A stretch of DNA of 64,000 bases from Lentihominibacter hominis (GTDB lineage: Bacteria; Bacillota; Clostridia; Peptostreptococcales; Anaerovoracaceae). Below are positions 35,507 to 45,080 of the stretch, in pieces. Below the pieces are notes generated by a model, which did no database searches, had not been told where the DNA came from, and worked only from the letters and a program-made list of their open reading frames with translations. Location: assembly GCF_014385065.1 (NCBI RefSeq), contig NZ_JACRTA010000003.1:310001-374000 (forward strand), written 5' to 3'. The number at the start of each line of letters is the position of its first letter. Position 1 is the first letter of the stretch. A program made the translations under genes and the position numbers.

Positions 35507-36823
35507 TTAAAATTCTGCATTGAATCTCTCTTTGAACTGAACTTTCAGTTCTTCTCTGAAATCAGGATGAGCTATGTTGATGAGCTGTCTCGCTCTGTCT
35601 TTCAAGTTAGCTCCCTTTAATTTAGCAATACCATATTCAGTTACAACATAATCTGCGTCACATCTCGAAGTTGTTACCGCTGCGCCATGATCGATAAAAG
35701 GAACTACCTTTGATATCATTGAACCATCTTTCTTGACAGTTACCGAAGGCATTGCGATGATAGCCCTCGCATTTCCATCTTTAGCCATTGAAGCTCCTCG
35801 GATAAAATCAACCTGGCCGCCTACACCTGAAATCTGCTTAGTTCCGATACATTCCGATACGATCTGACCCATGAAATCTATCTGCACACATGCATTAATG
35901 CAAACAAGATTCTTTAGGTTGCATACTGTCATAGGGTGATTTACATAATCTACTTCCCTTAGTTCTACCATAGGGTTTTTATCACACCAGTCATACAGCT
36001 TCTTTGTACCCATAAGAAATGTTACTACCATCTTTCCTTCGTCTATTCCCTTCTGGCTGCAATCAATCGCTCCTTTTTCGAAGAGGTCCACAACACCGTC
36101 AGCGATCATTTCAGAATGAATACCGAGATGCTTCTTTTCTCCCAATTGAGCCAGCACTGCATCAGGTATAGCTCCAATACCAAGCTGCAGTGTATCTCCA
36201 TCGTTTATCAATGAAGCACAATTTTTACCTATTGCCTCTTCTACAGGACCAATAACTGCAGGTTTGCTCTCAGGAAGCGGCCTGTTATATTCAACAAAAG
36301 CATCTATTTCATTTACATGTATGTAAGTATTGCCGAATACTGTAGGAACTTGATCGTTTACTTCAACAAGAACTACTCTTGCCGATTTCACAGCCTGCAT
36401 AGTATAGTCTGATGATACACCTACATTACAGTATCCATGTTCATCTGGCGGAGTTACCGTAACCATAGCTACGTCAACGTGTAATCTATCATTTCTGATA
36501 AGGCTTGGAATCTCATGGAAGAATACAGGTACGAAATCACCATGTCCTTCTGAAATGGAGCCTCTTACAGAAGGAGATGTAAACCATCCTTCATATCTGA
36601 ACGTATCGCTGTTTTCTTTTTTGGCATATTCACCTTTTCCCAGCGTTACCATGTGAGATACCGTTATATCCTTGTATAAGTTCTTATTGGCAACCATAGC
36701 ATCAACAAGAGCAACAGGTTCTGCAACAGCATGCGCCAGAACTACAGTATCGCCTGACTTTATCAGCTTCACGGCTTCATCGGCACTCATTTTTTTGCTT
36801 TCATAAGTTTTTTTCCAATCCAT
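35507..36823 (-). CDS. abfT: 4-hydroxybutyrate CoA-transferase
   Basis: Moves CoA from acetyl-CoA or butyryl-CoA to 4-hydroxybutyrate. 438 residues, equal to the C. aminobutyricum enzyme in length. Family features: SGDTVVLAHAVAEP, TPPDEHGYCNVGVSSDYT, the catalytic Glu in IHSEMIADGVVDLFEKG (about 239-255), and the C-terminal GGQVDFIRGAS and VVTEYGIAKLKG segments. Strong site GGAGG before the ATG. Located between the dehydrogenase and the small Cys protein; product feeds AbfD. Confidence 0.95.
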   Translation of the reverse strand: MDWKKTYESKKMSADEAVKLIKSGDTVVLAHAVAEPVALVDAMVANKNLYKDITVSHMVTLGKGEYAKKENSDTFRYEGWFTSPSVRGSISEGHGDFVPVFFHEIPSLIRNDRLHVDVAMVTVTPPDEHGYCNVGVSSDYTMQAVKSARVVLVEVNDQVPTVFGNTYIHVNEIDAFVEYNRPLPESKPAVIGPVEEAIGKNCASLINDGDTLQLGIGAIPDAVLAQLGEKKHLGIHSEMIADGVVDLFEKGAIDCSQKGIDEGKMVVTFLMGTKKLYDWCDKNPMVELREVDYVNHPMTVCNLKNLVCINACVQIDFMGQIVSECIGTKQISGVGGQVDFIRGASMAKDGNARAIIAMPSVTVKKDGSMISKVVPFIDHGAAVTTSRCDADYVVTEYGIAKLKGANLKDRARQLINIAHPDFREELKVQFKERFNAEF

Positions 36824-36849
36824 ACGTTATCACTCCTCCATTTTCGCGC

Positions 36850-37110
36850 TTAATCTTTGTTAAGCTCTTTTTTTAAATCGTCTATTTGACTGTAATCCCA
36901 AAGCTTATATATCTTACCCTTTACGTCAAAATGATCATATGAAGCGCAACAGTTGGCACATCCTCCGATCACCAACAGTCTATCATATGTTTCACCTTCA
37001 ACAGCATGAGTAAAATCCATATTATTCACATCACGTTCTATTTCTCTTAATGCTTTGCCTCGATCAAATCGGGGGTTGCATCCCCCGCAAAATCTAACTC
37101 CGCATTTCAT
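36850..37110 (-). CDS. Small cysteine-rich protein in the 4-hydroxybutyrate operon
   Basis: About 86 residues, starting at MKCGVRFCGGCNPRFDRG because GAGGA precedes that ATG; an ATG four codons earlier has no site. Six cysteines in two groups: CGVRFCGGC near the N-terminus and CANCC in the middle (VIGGCANCCASYDHFDV). The spacing suggests binding of an iron-sulfur cluster or zinc. I do not recognise a characterised family. The operon position between abfD and abfT suggests a helper role in maturation, electron transfer or activation of the oxygen-sensitive dehydratase; this is inference. Confidence 0.78.
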   Translation of the reverse strand: MKCGVRFCGGCNPRFDRGKALREIERDVNNMDFTHAVEGETYDRLLVIGGCANCCASYDHFDVKGKIYKLWDYSQIDDLKKELNKD

Positions 37111-37152
37111 ATTTGTCCTCATATCTATGGCCTTAAAGTCTTAATAAATTTT

Positions 37153-37186
37153 AAAAAGAGACCGCTCTGGGCTACAAAGCGGCCTC
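37153..37186 (-). terminator. Intra-operon terminator downstream of abfD
   Basis: Nine-bp stem (37158-37166 with 37178-37186, one G-U) followed by TTTTT on the minus strand, in the 117-bp gap after abfD. It would let abfD be made in excess over the genes that follow. Confidence 0.75.
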
Positions 37187-37227
37187 AAATTTTTTAGTAC
37201 TTATTAACTGTTAAATGCGAGACTTAA

Positions 37228-38700
37228 CTATTTAATTCCTACGATAGCCTTAGCTAATTCTTTCTTTCCTTCGAGGTTTCCCTGTCTTGAGATCATAATT
37301 CTCTGAGCCTGAGGTGAACCTGCTCCATGCAGTGATTCTGTTCTGTATCCTACAGCGGATGAGCCTAAACAGATATTTTCAATAAATCTCAATATTCTCA
37401 TTCTTTCCTCTGTAGTGCATGAAGGTGCAGCCGCAAAGTACTTATTGCAGATATCTCCAATAGTTTCACCGTTTCTGCCTACCTTTAAATCAGACTTGAA
37501 GTCTTTTTCCGACGGCATTGTAACCATAAGTCCGCCTGCGATATCTTCAGCTAATCTTGTAATATCGTAAGGGAATCTCGTTACATTCTGCTTACAAACG
37601 TTAGCGAGAAGCAAGTCGATTTCATAGTTTCCTGCCAGTGTAGGATGACCTTCGGATGAACATGCAATTCCGCAGCAGTACAGTGTTTCATTCAGATGAA
37701 TCATCTCAATGAGCTTATCTTTAATATGAGAAGCTTTCTGGGCACCGTTATATTCAGCAGCTAAAGCAGCAGCGCCGATAAGAACGTCACCAACACCTAC
37801 TTTACATCCGCCATATGACTGTCTGTGATATCCTGCGAATCTTTCTACCATCATTCCTGCAAAGTCATATTCTCCTGCTAAGAATATGTATTCATTAGGA
37901 ATAAATACATTATCAAATACTACTAATGCTTCCTGACCGCCAAACTGCTTATTACCAAGATCAACATCAGCACCTTCCTCTAATTTTCTTGTATCGCATG
38001 ACTGTCTTCCGTAGATCATGTACATACCTTCAGCATCTGAAGGACATGCGAACGATACTGCGTAATCCTTGTCAGCTTCTTTCATTGCCTGTGTAGGCAT
38101 AACTATATGCCAGTGTGAGTTAATAGTACCTGTCTGGTGAGCCTTAGCTCCTCTTACTACGATACCGTCTTCTCTTCTTTCAACGATATGCATAAACAGA
38201 TCAGGATCTCTCTGAGCGCTTGGAGCGAGTCCTCTGTCACCCTTAGGGTCAGTCATGGCACCGTCAACTACATAGTCTTTCTCCTGAACCATCTTAAGAA
38301 AGTTCTTGAAGTTTTCATGATAGTTAGTACCATACTTCTTATCAGTTTCATATGTCGTGGAGAATACAGCATTAAAAGCATCCATACCTACGCATCTCTG
38401 GAAGCATGAAGCTGTCTTCTGTCCGCAAAGTCTCTGCATTTTTACTTTTTTCTTTAAGTCTTCAGTACTCTGGTGAAGGTGTGAAAATCTGTTTACTGTT
38501 TCACCAGTAAGATTTGACTTCGCAGTCATGAGGTCAGCATACTCAGGATCATGAGCAAGATCATAAGTAATTGCTACGCAGTTGATTGAAGGTCTAATAA
38601 TAGGATGATCTACCCAATCTTTAACCTCTTCTCCAAACATGTAGACTCTCGTCTTCATTTTTCTCAAGCTTTCAATATACTGTGCTCCTGTCATTAACAT
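37228..38700 (-). CDS. abfD: 4-hydroxybutyryl-CoA dehydratase / vinylacetyl-CoA isomerase
   Basis: Dehydrates 4-hydroxybutyryl-CoA to crotonyl-CoA through a ketyl radical, using FAD and a [4Fe-4S] cluster. 490 residues, identical in length to the C. aminobutyricum enzyme. The cluster ligands known there are all present at the same numbers: Cys99 and Cys103 (TASCFQRC), His292 and Cys299 (YHRQSYGGC), with Tyr296 and Lys300 beside them and Thr190 in KAHQTG. Start MLMTGAQY fits the known N-terminus and has AGGAG upstream. Follows nfu after 90 bp. Confidence 0.98.
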   Translation of the reverse strand: MLMTGAQYIESLRKMKTRVYMFGEEVKDWVDHPIIRPSINCVAITYDLAHDPEYADLMTAKSNLTGETVNRFSHLHQSTEDLKKKVKMQRLCGQKTASCFQRCVGMDAFNAVFSTTYETDKKYGTNYHENFKNFLKMVQEKDYVVDGAMTDPKGDRGLAPSAQRDPDLFMHIVERREDGIVVRGAKAHQTGTINSHWHIVMPTQAMKEADKDYAVSFACPSDAEGMYMIYGRQSCDTRKLEEGADVDLGNKQFGGQEALVVFDNVFIPNEYIFLAGEYDFAGMMVERFAGYHRQSYGGCKVGVGDVLIGAAALAAEYNGAQKASHIKDKLIEMIHLNETLYCCGIACSSEGHPTLAGNYEIDLLLANVCKQNVTRFPYDITRLAEDIAGGLMVTMPSEKDFKSDLKVGRNGETIGDICNKYFAAAPSCTTEERMRILRFIENICLGSSAVGYRTESLHGAGSPQAQRIMISRQGNLEGKKELAKAIVGIK

Positions 38701-38790
38701 ATTAAAATCACTCCTTTATTATATTTATTTCTTATAACGCTTGATTGCGAAATAAGAAATTATAAACAAGTTTTAATGTAACAGAAATAA

Positions 38791-39072
38791 CTAATTGTTT
38801 TCCTTTCTCAATATCTTTCTTGCCATATCGAGAAGATCTTCGCTTACAGAAGTATCCAAGACCACATCTTTGATCCCATCTATATTCTCCATCAATATGC
38901 TCTTGACCACATCCTCAATCGTTGACTGAGCCGATGGGCAGGAAGCACATGACCCGGTAAGTCTCACCACTGCCACACCATCTTCATATTTGGTGAGAAC
39001 AGCCCCTCCGTAATGGGCAGCAAGTACAGGATCAACCTTATCTTTTAATACTTTCTTGATTTGCTCTTCCAT
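38791..39072 (-). CDS. NifU C-terminal-domain iron-sulfur scaffold (Nfu)
   Basis: 93 residues, a single NifU-like C-terminal domain with the cluster-binding CASC motif (GSCASCPSAQSTIEDV, about 41-56). Such proteins carry [4Fe-4S] clusters to client enzymes. The gene has its own promoter and is followed by abfD, whose product needs a [4Fe-4S] cluster; a dedicated supply role is plausible but such genes are also widespread without this neighbour. Confidence 0.92.
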   Translation of the reverse strand: MEEQIKKVLKDKVDPVLAAHYGGAVLTKYEDGVAVVRLTGSCASCPSAQSTIEDVVKSILMENIDGIKDVVLDTSVSEDLLDMARKILRKENN

Positions 39073-39103
39073 AGCTTCACCTCATTATTTTCTGTACAAC
39101 GTT

Positions 39104-39132
39104 ATTATATATCTTGCTTTAAGGTTTTTCAA
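39104..39132 (-). promoter_or_regulatory. Sigma-A promoter of nfu (and possibly the abf operon)
   Basis: Minus strand TTGAAA, exactly 17 bp, TATAAT, about 32 bp before the nfu start codon. Near-consensus. No terminator hairpin was seen between nfu and abfD, so read-through is possible. Confidence 0.75.
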
Positions 39133-39174
39133 GAGGTTATAATTATCAATAATCATAAAAACAGGAGGTAATTT

Positions 39175-39813
39175 TTGAAAATGAGCAGAGCTGTTATTAT
39201 CACTTCATATATAGAAAATGAAATAAATATAAAAGAATATCTTCACCCGGAAGATTACGTAATATGTACCGACGGAGGATATGATATCGCATCATCACAG
39301 AATATTTCACCGGATATTCTTCTTGGTGATTTTGATTCAATAAAATGTGAATTGCCTGAAAACATTGAAATTAAAAGCTTTCAGCCTGAAAAAGATTATA
39401 CAGATCTTGATCTGGCAATGAGAACAGCTGTTGAATCAGGGTTTTCAGAATTGGAAATTTTTGGAGGAATTGGCGGCCGCTTAGATCATACTGTTGCAAA
39501 TCTGCAACTGATTTATCACTACAATGATTTTTTTGAAAAGCTTATTATGCTTGATGGGATGAATAAATGTTTCATACTGGACTCAAAAAAACTCAGCAAC
39601 TTTGTAATTCCCAGAGAAAAAAATAGTTACCTTTCTGTTTTCTCTCTTTCGGAAGAATCTGTAGGTGTATCAATAAGCGGAGCAAAATACCCGCTTCAGA
39701 ATCATACTCTTACAAGAAACTTTCCTCTTGGTGTAAGCAATGAATTTAAGCAAAAAAATACTGTCATTTCTATAAAAGACGGTATACTGCTTATCGTTAT
39801 ATCTAAAATGTAG
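39175..39813 (+). CDS. thiN: Thiamine pyrophosphokinase
   Basis: Converts thiamine directly to thiamine diphosphate. 212 residues. N-terminal catalytic domain with ICTDGGYDIA, DILLGDFDSI, the DYTDLDLAMRTA segment and GGIGGRLDHTVANLQLI, followed by the C-terminal thiamine-binding beta domain (about 135-212). The start is a TTG 6 bp after AGGAGG; an ATG two codons later lies 12 bp from it and is less likely. Convergent with thiT with an 11-bp overlap of coding ends. Together they form a thiamine salvage pair. Confidence 0.94.
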   Translation: MKMSRAVIITSYIENEINIKEYLHPEDYVICTDGGYDIASSQNISPDILLGDFDSIKCELPENIEIKSFQPEKDYTDLDLAMRTAVESGFSELEIFGGIGGRLDHTVANLQLIYHYNDFFEKLIMLDGMNKCFILDSKKLSNFVIPREKNSYLSVFSLSEESVGVSISGAKYPLQNHTLTRNFPLGVSNEFKQKNTVISIKDGILLIVISKM

Positions 39814-40429
39814 CCTTGAGTCTCTGAAACACATTTTTTACCTGAGGAATGCTCAGCAGTATTACAGATACTACCCCCTCCACCGCCAAATATGTAAAAT
39901 TATACCAAACAGACCACGTTATGGCATTAAACCCTTCCGGTGCATATTCTCCAAAGAAAATCACTCCTGAAAGCACCGCGCAGATATATCTGCAGAAAAC
40001 ACCAAAAATGTAGCCTTTAACAAGGCCATTTTTCTTTTGTGTAAAAATACCTCCGAATGCAAGAGAACCAAATGCCAACGGATAATCAAGAAGTAACTGT
40101 ACAGGATGTATTACATAGGGATTGAATATAAGTGATATTAGTCCTACACACATTCCAGCCAGGAGCCCTCTTCTGACACCGAAAAAATAAGCGCACAACA
40201 CTATCGGCACCATGGAAAACGCCGTTATACTTCCGCCCTGTGGCATTCTGAAAATAACAATTTGATTGAGTATAATAGAAAGAGCTACAAATACTGCAGA
40301 AACTGCAAGTGCCTTCATATCTGTGGCTTTTCCTTTTCCAGAATACATTATAGCTGCAAACAGAAGCAGAATTACCACTACTACTGTCGCCTGACCTCCT
40401 GTAGAGTCAAAAAAATCCTGTAAATTCAT
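39803..40429 (-). CDS. thiT: Thiamine ECF transporter S component (ThiT)
   Basis: Membrane thiamine-binding subunit of an energy-coupling-factor importer. 208 residues with six helices. The region QGGSITAFSMVPIVLCAYFF and the following DYPLAFGSLAFGG match ThiT. Needs EcfA/A'/T from elsewhere. No thiamine-diphosphate riboswitch is visible, since the gene follows glpK after 7 bp and is presumably cotranscribed with it. The N-terminus has an additional helix before the usual start, also usual in Clostridia. Confidence 0.9.
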   Translation of the reverse strand: MNLQDFFDSTGGQATVVVVILLLFAAIMYSGKGKATDMKALAVSAVFVALSIILNQIVIFRMPQGGSITAFSMVPIVLCAYFFGVRRGLLAGMCVGLISLIFNPYVIHPVQLLLDYPLAFGSLAFGGIFTQKKNGLVKGYIFGVFCRYICAVLSGVIFFGEYAPEGFNAITWSVWYNFTYLAVEGVVSVILLSIPQVKNVFQRLKATF

Positions 40430-40436
40430 AAAACTA

Positions 40437-41930
40437 TTATTCCGCCCATTCCAATGTACGCTTTACAGCTTTGTGCCATCCTTCTATGAGCTCTTTTCTC
40501 CTTTCTTCATCCATACCAGGTTCAAATGCACGGTCTATCTGCCAATTGGAGATAATATCATCAGTATTCTCCCAATAACCTGTAGCAAGACCTGCAAGAT
40601 ACGCTGCTCCAAGAGATGTGGTTTCTATACATTTCGGTCTGCATAAGGACATACCAATTATATCTGACTGAAATTCAAGAAGAAAGTCATTTGCACATGC
40701 ACCACCGTCAACTTTAAATGTTCTTATAGCATCTCCTATATCCTCTGCCATTGAATTCATCAAATCATAAGTCTGATATGCCATAGATTCAAGAGCAGCT
40801 CTCACTATATGATTTTTATTTACTCCCCGCGTAAGACCCATAATGGCTCCTCTGGCATAAGGATCCCAATAAGGCGCTCCAAGTCCTGCGAATGCGGGGA
40901 CTATATAAGCTCCGGCTGTATCAGGAACAGCTCTTGCCATTTTCTCTGACTGCGCCGCATCATCAAGAAGTCGTAACTCATCCCGAAGCCATTGTATCGT
41001 TGCTCCTGAAACGAAGACAGAACCCTCAAGAGCATAATACACGTCTTCTCCTAATCCCCACGCTATTGTGGTAAGCAGTCCATGTTTTGACTCCACAAGC
41101 TTCTGACCTGTATTAACCAACATAAAACCACCTGTCCCGTAAGTGTTTTTAGCTTCACCTTCAGAAAAGCATGTTTGTCCAAATAAAGCTGCCTGCTGAT
41201 CTCCTGCCGCACCTGAGATAACTATCGGTCCTCCGAATATTCTTGAATGACTCTCGCCAAAGATCATACTTGAGGGGCACGGCTTGGGAAGCATACATTT
41301 TGGTATATCCAAGATATCCAATATCTCACTGTCCCATTGAAGGTTTCTAATATTGAACATCATGGTCCTTGATGCATTGGAATAATCAGTAATATGCACC
41401 TTTCCATCTGTGAGTTTCCATATCAGCCATGTTTCTATAGTGCCAAAAAGAAGATCTCCTGCTGCAGCGCTTTCATATGCTCCTTCTACATTCTCCAATA
41501 TCCATTTAAGCTTTGTAGCCGAAAAATAGGGATCTATCAAAAGCCCTGTCTTCTCCCGGAAAAGAGACTCCAACCCCTTTTCCTTAAGCTCGCCGCAGAA
41601 ATCCGCAGTCCTTCTGCACTGCCACACTATAGCGTTATATACCGGTTCACCCGTATGCCTATTCCAAACAACAGTGGTTTCTCTCTGATTCGTTATTCCT
41701 ATGGAATCAATATCATTATATGTAGCATTTATTTTCAGCATAGCTTCCTGAGCCACCCCGATCTGAGTAGACCATATATCCATGGGATCATGTTCTACCC
41801 AGCCTTCTTTGGGATATATCTGTCTAAACTCCTTCTGGGCTACACTGATCTGCCTTCCTCTCCTGTCGTATAATATACATCTGGCGCTACTGGTTCCCTG
41901 ATCTAATGCCATTACGTATTTTCTTTTCAT
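40437..41930 (-). CDS. glpK: Glycerol kinase
   Basis: Phosphorylates glycerol to sn-glycerol 3-phosphate. 497 residues from the ATG at 41930 ([20 protein letters not shown]), which shares a base with the hemW stop and has GGAG 8 bp upstream. FGGY-family features: DQGTSSARC phosphate loop, NQRETTVVW, the glycerol-binding WEHDP-like [11 protein letters not shown], and [16 protein letters not shown] near the end. Normal length. Placement after hemW, where most Firmicutes have hrcA-grpE-dnaK, is unusual. Confidence 0.97.
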   Translation of the reverse strand: MKRKYVMALDQGTSSARCILYDRRGRQISVAQKEFRQIYPKEGWVEHDPMDIWSTQIGVAQEAMLKINATYNDIDSIGITNQRETTVVWNRHTGEPVYNAIVWQCRRTADFCGELKEKGLESLFREKTGLLIDPYFSATKLKWILENVEGAYESAAAGDLLFGTIETWLIWKLTDGKVHITDYSNASRTMMFNIRNLQWDSEILDILDIPKCMLPKPCPSSMIFGESHSRIFGGPIVISGAAGDQQAALFGQTCFSEGEAKNTYGTGGFMLVNTGQKLVESKHGLLTTIAWGLGEDVYYALEGSVFVSGATIQWLRDELRLLDDAAQSEKMARAVPDTAGAYIVPAFAGLGAPYWDPYARGAIMGLTRGVNKNHIVRAALESMAYQTYDLMNSMAEDIGDAIRTFKVDGGACANDFLLEFQSDIIGMSLCRPKCIETTSLGAAYLAGLATGYWENTDDIISNWQIDRAFEPGMDEERRKELIEGWHKAVKRTLEWAE

Positions 41931-43081
41931 CAAATAAACTCCATCATTATCTTGTTTGAAATATCCATGCCTCTTTCCGAAAGATAAAGTCTGTCTCCGT
42001 CAAAAATAAGCATTCCTTTATATTTATTCAATATAGTATTATCATAAACAGAAAAAAAATCCTCTTTAAAGATCTTTCTGAAATCACTGAGATTTATTCC
42101 ATCAGTCTTTCTGAGACCTGTGAAAACAAAAATTCCCATCTCCTCCCGCTCCGTATAGCTCTCGACACTGCCAGCATCTATAGGTGCGGTATTCTCCTTT
42201 ATTGCACTGATATAGTCATACATTTTTTCACAATTTTTAAACCTGCTGCCATCTACAAAAGAACTGGCTCCAAGTCCCATTCCGATATATTCCTCATAAG
42301 ACCAGTATTTTATATTATGCCGGCTCCTGTAACCGGGCAGAGCCCCGTTGGATATCTCATAATGTTCATATCCTGCATGTTTCATCATTTTAAGTGCCGC
42401 ATGATACATCTCCCGGTCTGCTGCCTCCGGGATTGGTTCCAACTGTCCATCTTCATATATCATTTTATAAAATTCAGTTCCTTCTTCTATCTGCAAACTG
42501 TAAAGAGATATATGAGAAGGCCTCAAAAATATGCATTGCCTTACAGTGTCTTTCCACATCTTCATGGTCTGTCCGGGTATACCAAACATTATATCAAGAT
42601 TTATATTTTCAAACCCTGCTTTCTTTGCTCTCTGAAGAGAGTAGAAAGCATCATTTTTATTATGTATTCGTCCCAAAATGCCAAGCATATTATTGTCAAA
42701 AGACTGTATCCCTATACTGAGTCTGTTAATACCCTTTCTGAGATACCGTTCCATTTTTTCATCACTCAATGTAGCCGGATTAGCTTCTATGGTTATCTCT
42801 GCATCTTCTGTAATATTAAAATTATCCTTAAGACAATCTACAATCTTTCCTATATCCCATTCCGATAGAAGCGACGGTGTTCCCCCTCCTATATACACAC
42901 TGTCCACTTCACGATAATGCCAGTTTTCGGATTTTATCCTGATTTCCTGCATCAGTGCATTAGCATATTCCGAAAAAATCTTATTGTCATTACAACTAAA
43001 AGAGAGGAAATCACAGTATCTGCATTTCCTCGTACAAAACGGTATGTGAAGATATAACCCCAGTTTATTTGTTATCGTCAT
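41930..43081 (-). CDS. hemW: HemW, radical SAM heme chaperone
   Basis: Radical SAM protein formerly annotated as coproporphyrinogen III oxidase. 383 residues. Cluster motif [14 protein letters not shown] (about 12-25), SAM-binding [17 protein letters not shown] and the HemN C-terminal domain ending in the usual [11 protein letters not shown]. It lacks the extra N-terminal part of true HemN, so HemW is the better call. The start lies within the end of lepA (17-bp overlap), in the classic lepA-hemW order. Confidence 0.94.
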   Translation of the reverse strand: MTITNKLGLYLHIPFCTRKCRYCDFLSFSCNDNKIFSEYANALMQEIRIKSENWHYREVDSVYIGGGTPSLLSEWDIGKIVDCLKDNFNITEDAEITIEANPATLSDEKMERYLRKGINRLSIGIQSFDNNMLGILGRIHNKNDAFYSLQRAKKAGFENINLDIMFGIPGQTMKMWKDTVRQCIFLRPSHISLYSLQIEEGTEFYKMIYEDGQLEPIPEAADREMYHAALKMMKHAGYEHYEISNGALPGYRSRHNIKYWSYEEYIGMGLGASSFVDGSRFKNCEKMYDYISAIKENTAPIDAGSVESYTEREEMGIFVFTGLRKTDGINLSDFRKIFKEDFFSVYDNTILNKYKGMLIFDGDRLYLSERGMDISNKIMMEFI

Positions 43082-44876
43082 ACTTGAGTACCGCAGTAAA
43101 CGCTTCTTGCGGTACTTCTACAGTACCGAACTGCCGCATTCGCTTTTTTCCTTCCTTTTGCTTTTCCAACAGCTTTTTCTTTCTTGAAATATCACCGCCA
43201 TAGCACTTGGCTATAACATCCTTCCTATATGCCCTCACAGTCTCTCTGGCAATGACCTTCTGACCTATCGATGCCTGAATCGGAACCTCAAACTGATGCA
43301 TAGGAATGATTTCTTTAAGCTTGGAACAAACAAATCTGCCTCTTGAATAAGCTTTCGATTCATGCACTATCATTGAGAAAGCATCCACAAGATCTTTGTT
43401 GAGCAATATATCAAGTTTTACTACCTTCGAAGGCTCATATCTTGAGAATTCGTAATCCAGAGAACCATAGCCTCTTGTCTTTGACTTAAGCGCATCGAAA
43501 AAATCATATATGACTTCATTCAAAGGCATATCATAGTGAAGATTCACTCTATTTTCAGTGATATACTCCATATGGAGAAGCTTTCCTCTGCGATCTTGAC
43601 ATATCTCCATTATATTTCCCACATATTCTTTCGGAACCATAATGTCAGCTTTTACCATAGGCTCTTCTATATGATCTATCAGCGCGGGATCAGGAAGATT
43701 TGACGGATTCTGCACCATCTGCACACTGCCGTCAGTCATAACTACTTTATATATAACACTCGGAGATGTTGTCACCACTCCAAGATCAAATTCACGCTCA
43801 AGCCTTTCCACTATGATTTCCATATGAAGAAGTCCCAGAAATCCGCATCTGAATCCAAATCCCAGTGCCGTTGATGTTTCAGGTTCAAAATGAAATGCCG
43901 CATCGTTTACCTGCAACTTTTCAAGAGCGTCTTTCACGTTTTCATACTTTTCTCCTTCCGCAGGATAAATGCCACAGTAAACCATAGGCTGCACTTTTTT
44001 ATATCCCGGAAGCGGCTGTTCAGTAGGCTCATCAGCCAGTGTTATAGTATCTCCCACTCTGGCATCTGCTACCTGCTTTATACTGGCACAAATATATCCT
44101 ACCTCTCCGGCTTTGAGGGCCTTGCATTCCACAGGTCCCGGAGAATACACTCCCACCTCCGTAACCTCATATTCTTTGCCGGCATTCATCAAAAGTATAG
44201 TATCACCCTCTTTGACAGTACCGTCAAAGACCCTTGTATATATCACTACACCTTTATAATTGTCATAATATGAGTCAAATATCAGCGCTTTCAGCTTTCC
44301 GTGTTCATCTCCTTGAGGAGCCGGTATATCCGTAACTATCTTTTCAAGAAGTTCTTCTATTCCTATTCCTTCTTTGGCCGAAACAAGGGGAGCGTTTTCC
44401 GCATCAACGCCTATAACATCTTCTATTTCCTGTTTTATCTCATCAGGCCTTGCTGAAGGCAAGTCTATCTTGTTAAGGATCGGCATAATCTCCAGATCCT
44501 CATCCATTGCAAGATATACGTTTGCAAGAGTCTGAGCTTCTACACCCTGTGTGGCGTCAACTACAAGAACCGCGCCTTCACATGCTGCCAAGCTTCTTGA
44601 AACTTCATAAGTAAAATCCACATGTCCCGGAGTATCTATAAGATTAAACACATATTCATTGCCATCTTTTGAATTGAATATGAGACGTGTTGTCTGAAGC
44701 TTAATAGTAATCCCACGTTCTCGTTCAAGCTCCATATTATCAAGGAACTGTTCTCTCATTTCTCTCTCTGAAACCAGTCCGGTCTTCTCGATTATTCTGT
44801 CTGCCAATGTAGATTTGCCATGATCTATATGAGCTATTATGCTAAAGTTTCTGATATATTTTTGATAATCTTTCAT
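43065..44876 (-). CDS. lepA: Elongation factor 4 (LepA)
   Basis: Ribosome-associated GTPase that back-translocates stalled ribosomes. 603 residues. G1 [15 protein letters not shown]2 [15 protein letters not shown]3 [17 protein letters not shown]4 NKIDLPSA, then EF-G-like domains II, III and V and the LepA-specific C-terminal domain (SYDMPL-like [19 protein letters not shown] and [23 protein letters not shown]). Lies in the conserved gpr-spoIIP-lepA-hemW order. Confidence 0.98.
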   Translation of the reverse strand: MKDYQKYIRNFSIIAHIDHGKSTLADRIIEKTGLVSEREMREQFLDNMELERERGITIKLQTTRLIFNSKDGNEYVFNLIDTPGHVDFTYEVSRSLAACEGAVLVVDATQGVEAQTLANVYLAMDEDLEIMPILNKIDLPSARPDEIKQEIEDVIGVDAENAPLVSAKEGIGIEELLEKIVTDIPAPQGDEHGKLKALIFDSYYDNYKGVVIYTRVFDGTVKEGDTILLMNAGKEYEVTEVGVYSPGPVECKALKAGEVGYICASIKQVADARVGDTITLADEPTEQPLPGYKKVQPMVYCGIYPAEGEKYENVKDALEKLQVNDAAFHFEPETSTALGFGFRCGFLGLLHMEIIVERLEREFDLGVVTTSPSVIYKVVMTDGSVQMVQNPSNLPDPALIDHIEEPMVKADIMVPKEYVGNIMEICQDRRGKLLHMEYITENRVNLHYDMPLNEVIYDFFDALKSKTRGYGSLDYEFSRYEPSKVVKLDILLNKDLVDAFSMIVHESKAYSRGRFVCSKLKEIIPMHQFEVPIQASIGQKVIARETVRAYRKDVIAKCYGGDISRKKKLLEKQKEGKKRMRQFGTVEVPQEAFTAVLKYDDNK

Positions 44877-44927
44877 TTCTGCCTCTCAAACTAAAATTCT
44901 ATACTTCGTATTTTACTGGAAAAAGCT

Positions 44928-45065
44928 TTAATTATCAACATCCAAAACTAATTTTCCTCCCTGTCCTGTCGTTTCCAGGCAGATATTGTCAAGACTTATT
45001 ATGCTGACGGTTCCGATGAAAAACACTATAGACACTATAATCATCTTTATGATTGTTTTTTTCAT
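44928..45065 (-). CDS. Small single-helix membrane protein downstream of spoIIP
   Basis: 45-residue frame read directly from the sequence: MKKTIIKMIIVSIVFFIGTV and further, ending LVLDVDN. A strong site GAGGAG lies 6 bp before the ATG. One membrane helix (about 4-24) followed by a short outside tail with one Cys. It sits 15 bp after the spoIIP stop and 51 bp before lepA, on the same strand, so it is part of this operon. Function unknown; expression with spoIIP would suggest a sporulation envelope role. Confidence 0.65.
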   Translation of the reverse strand: MKKTIIKMIIVSIVFFIGTVSIISLDNICLETTGQGGKLVLDVDN

Positions 45066-45080
45066 TTGTTTCTCCTCACA

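Noticed and set aside
39072-39175. Thiamine-diphosphate riboswitch for thiN or thiT
   Set aside because: No THI-box core was seen upstream of thiN, and thiT starts 7 bp after glpK.
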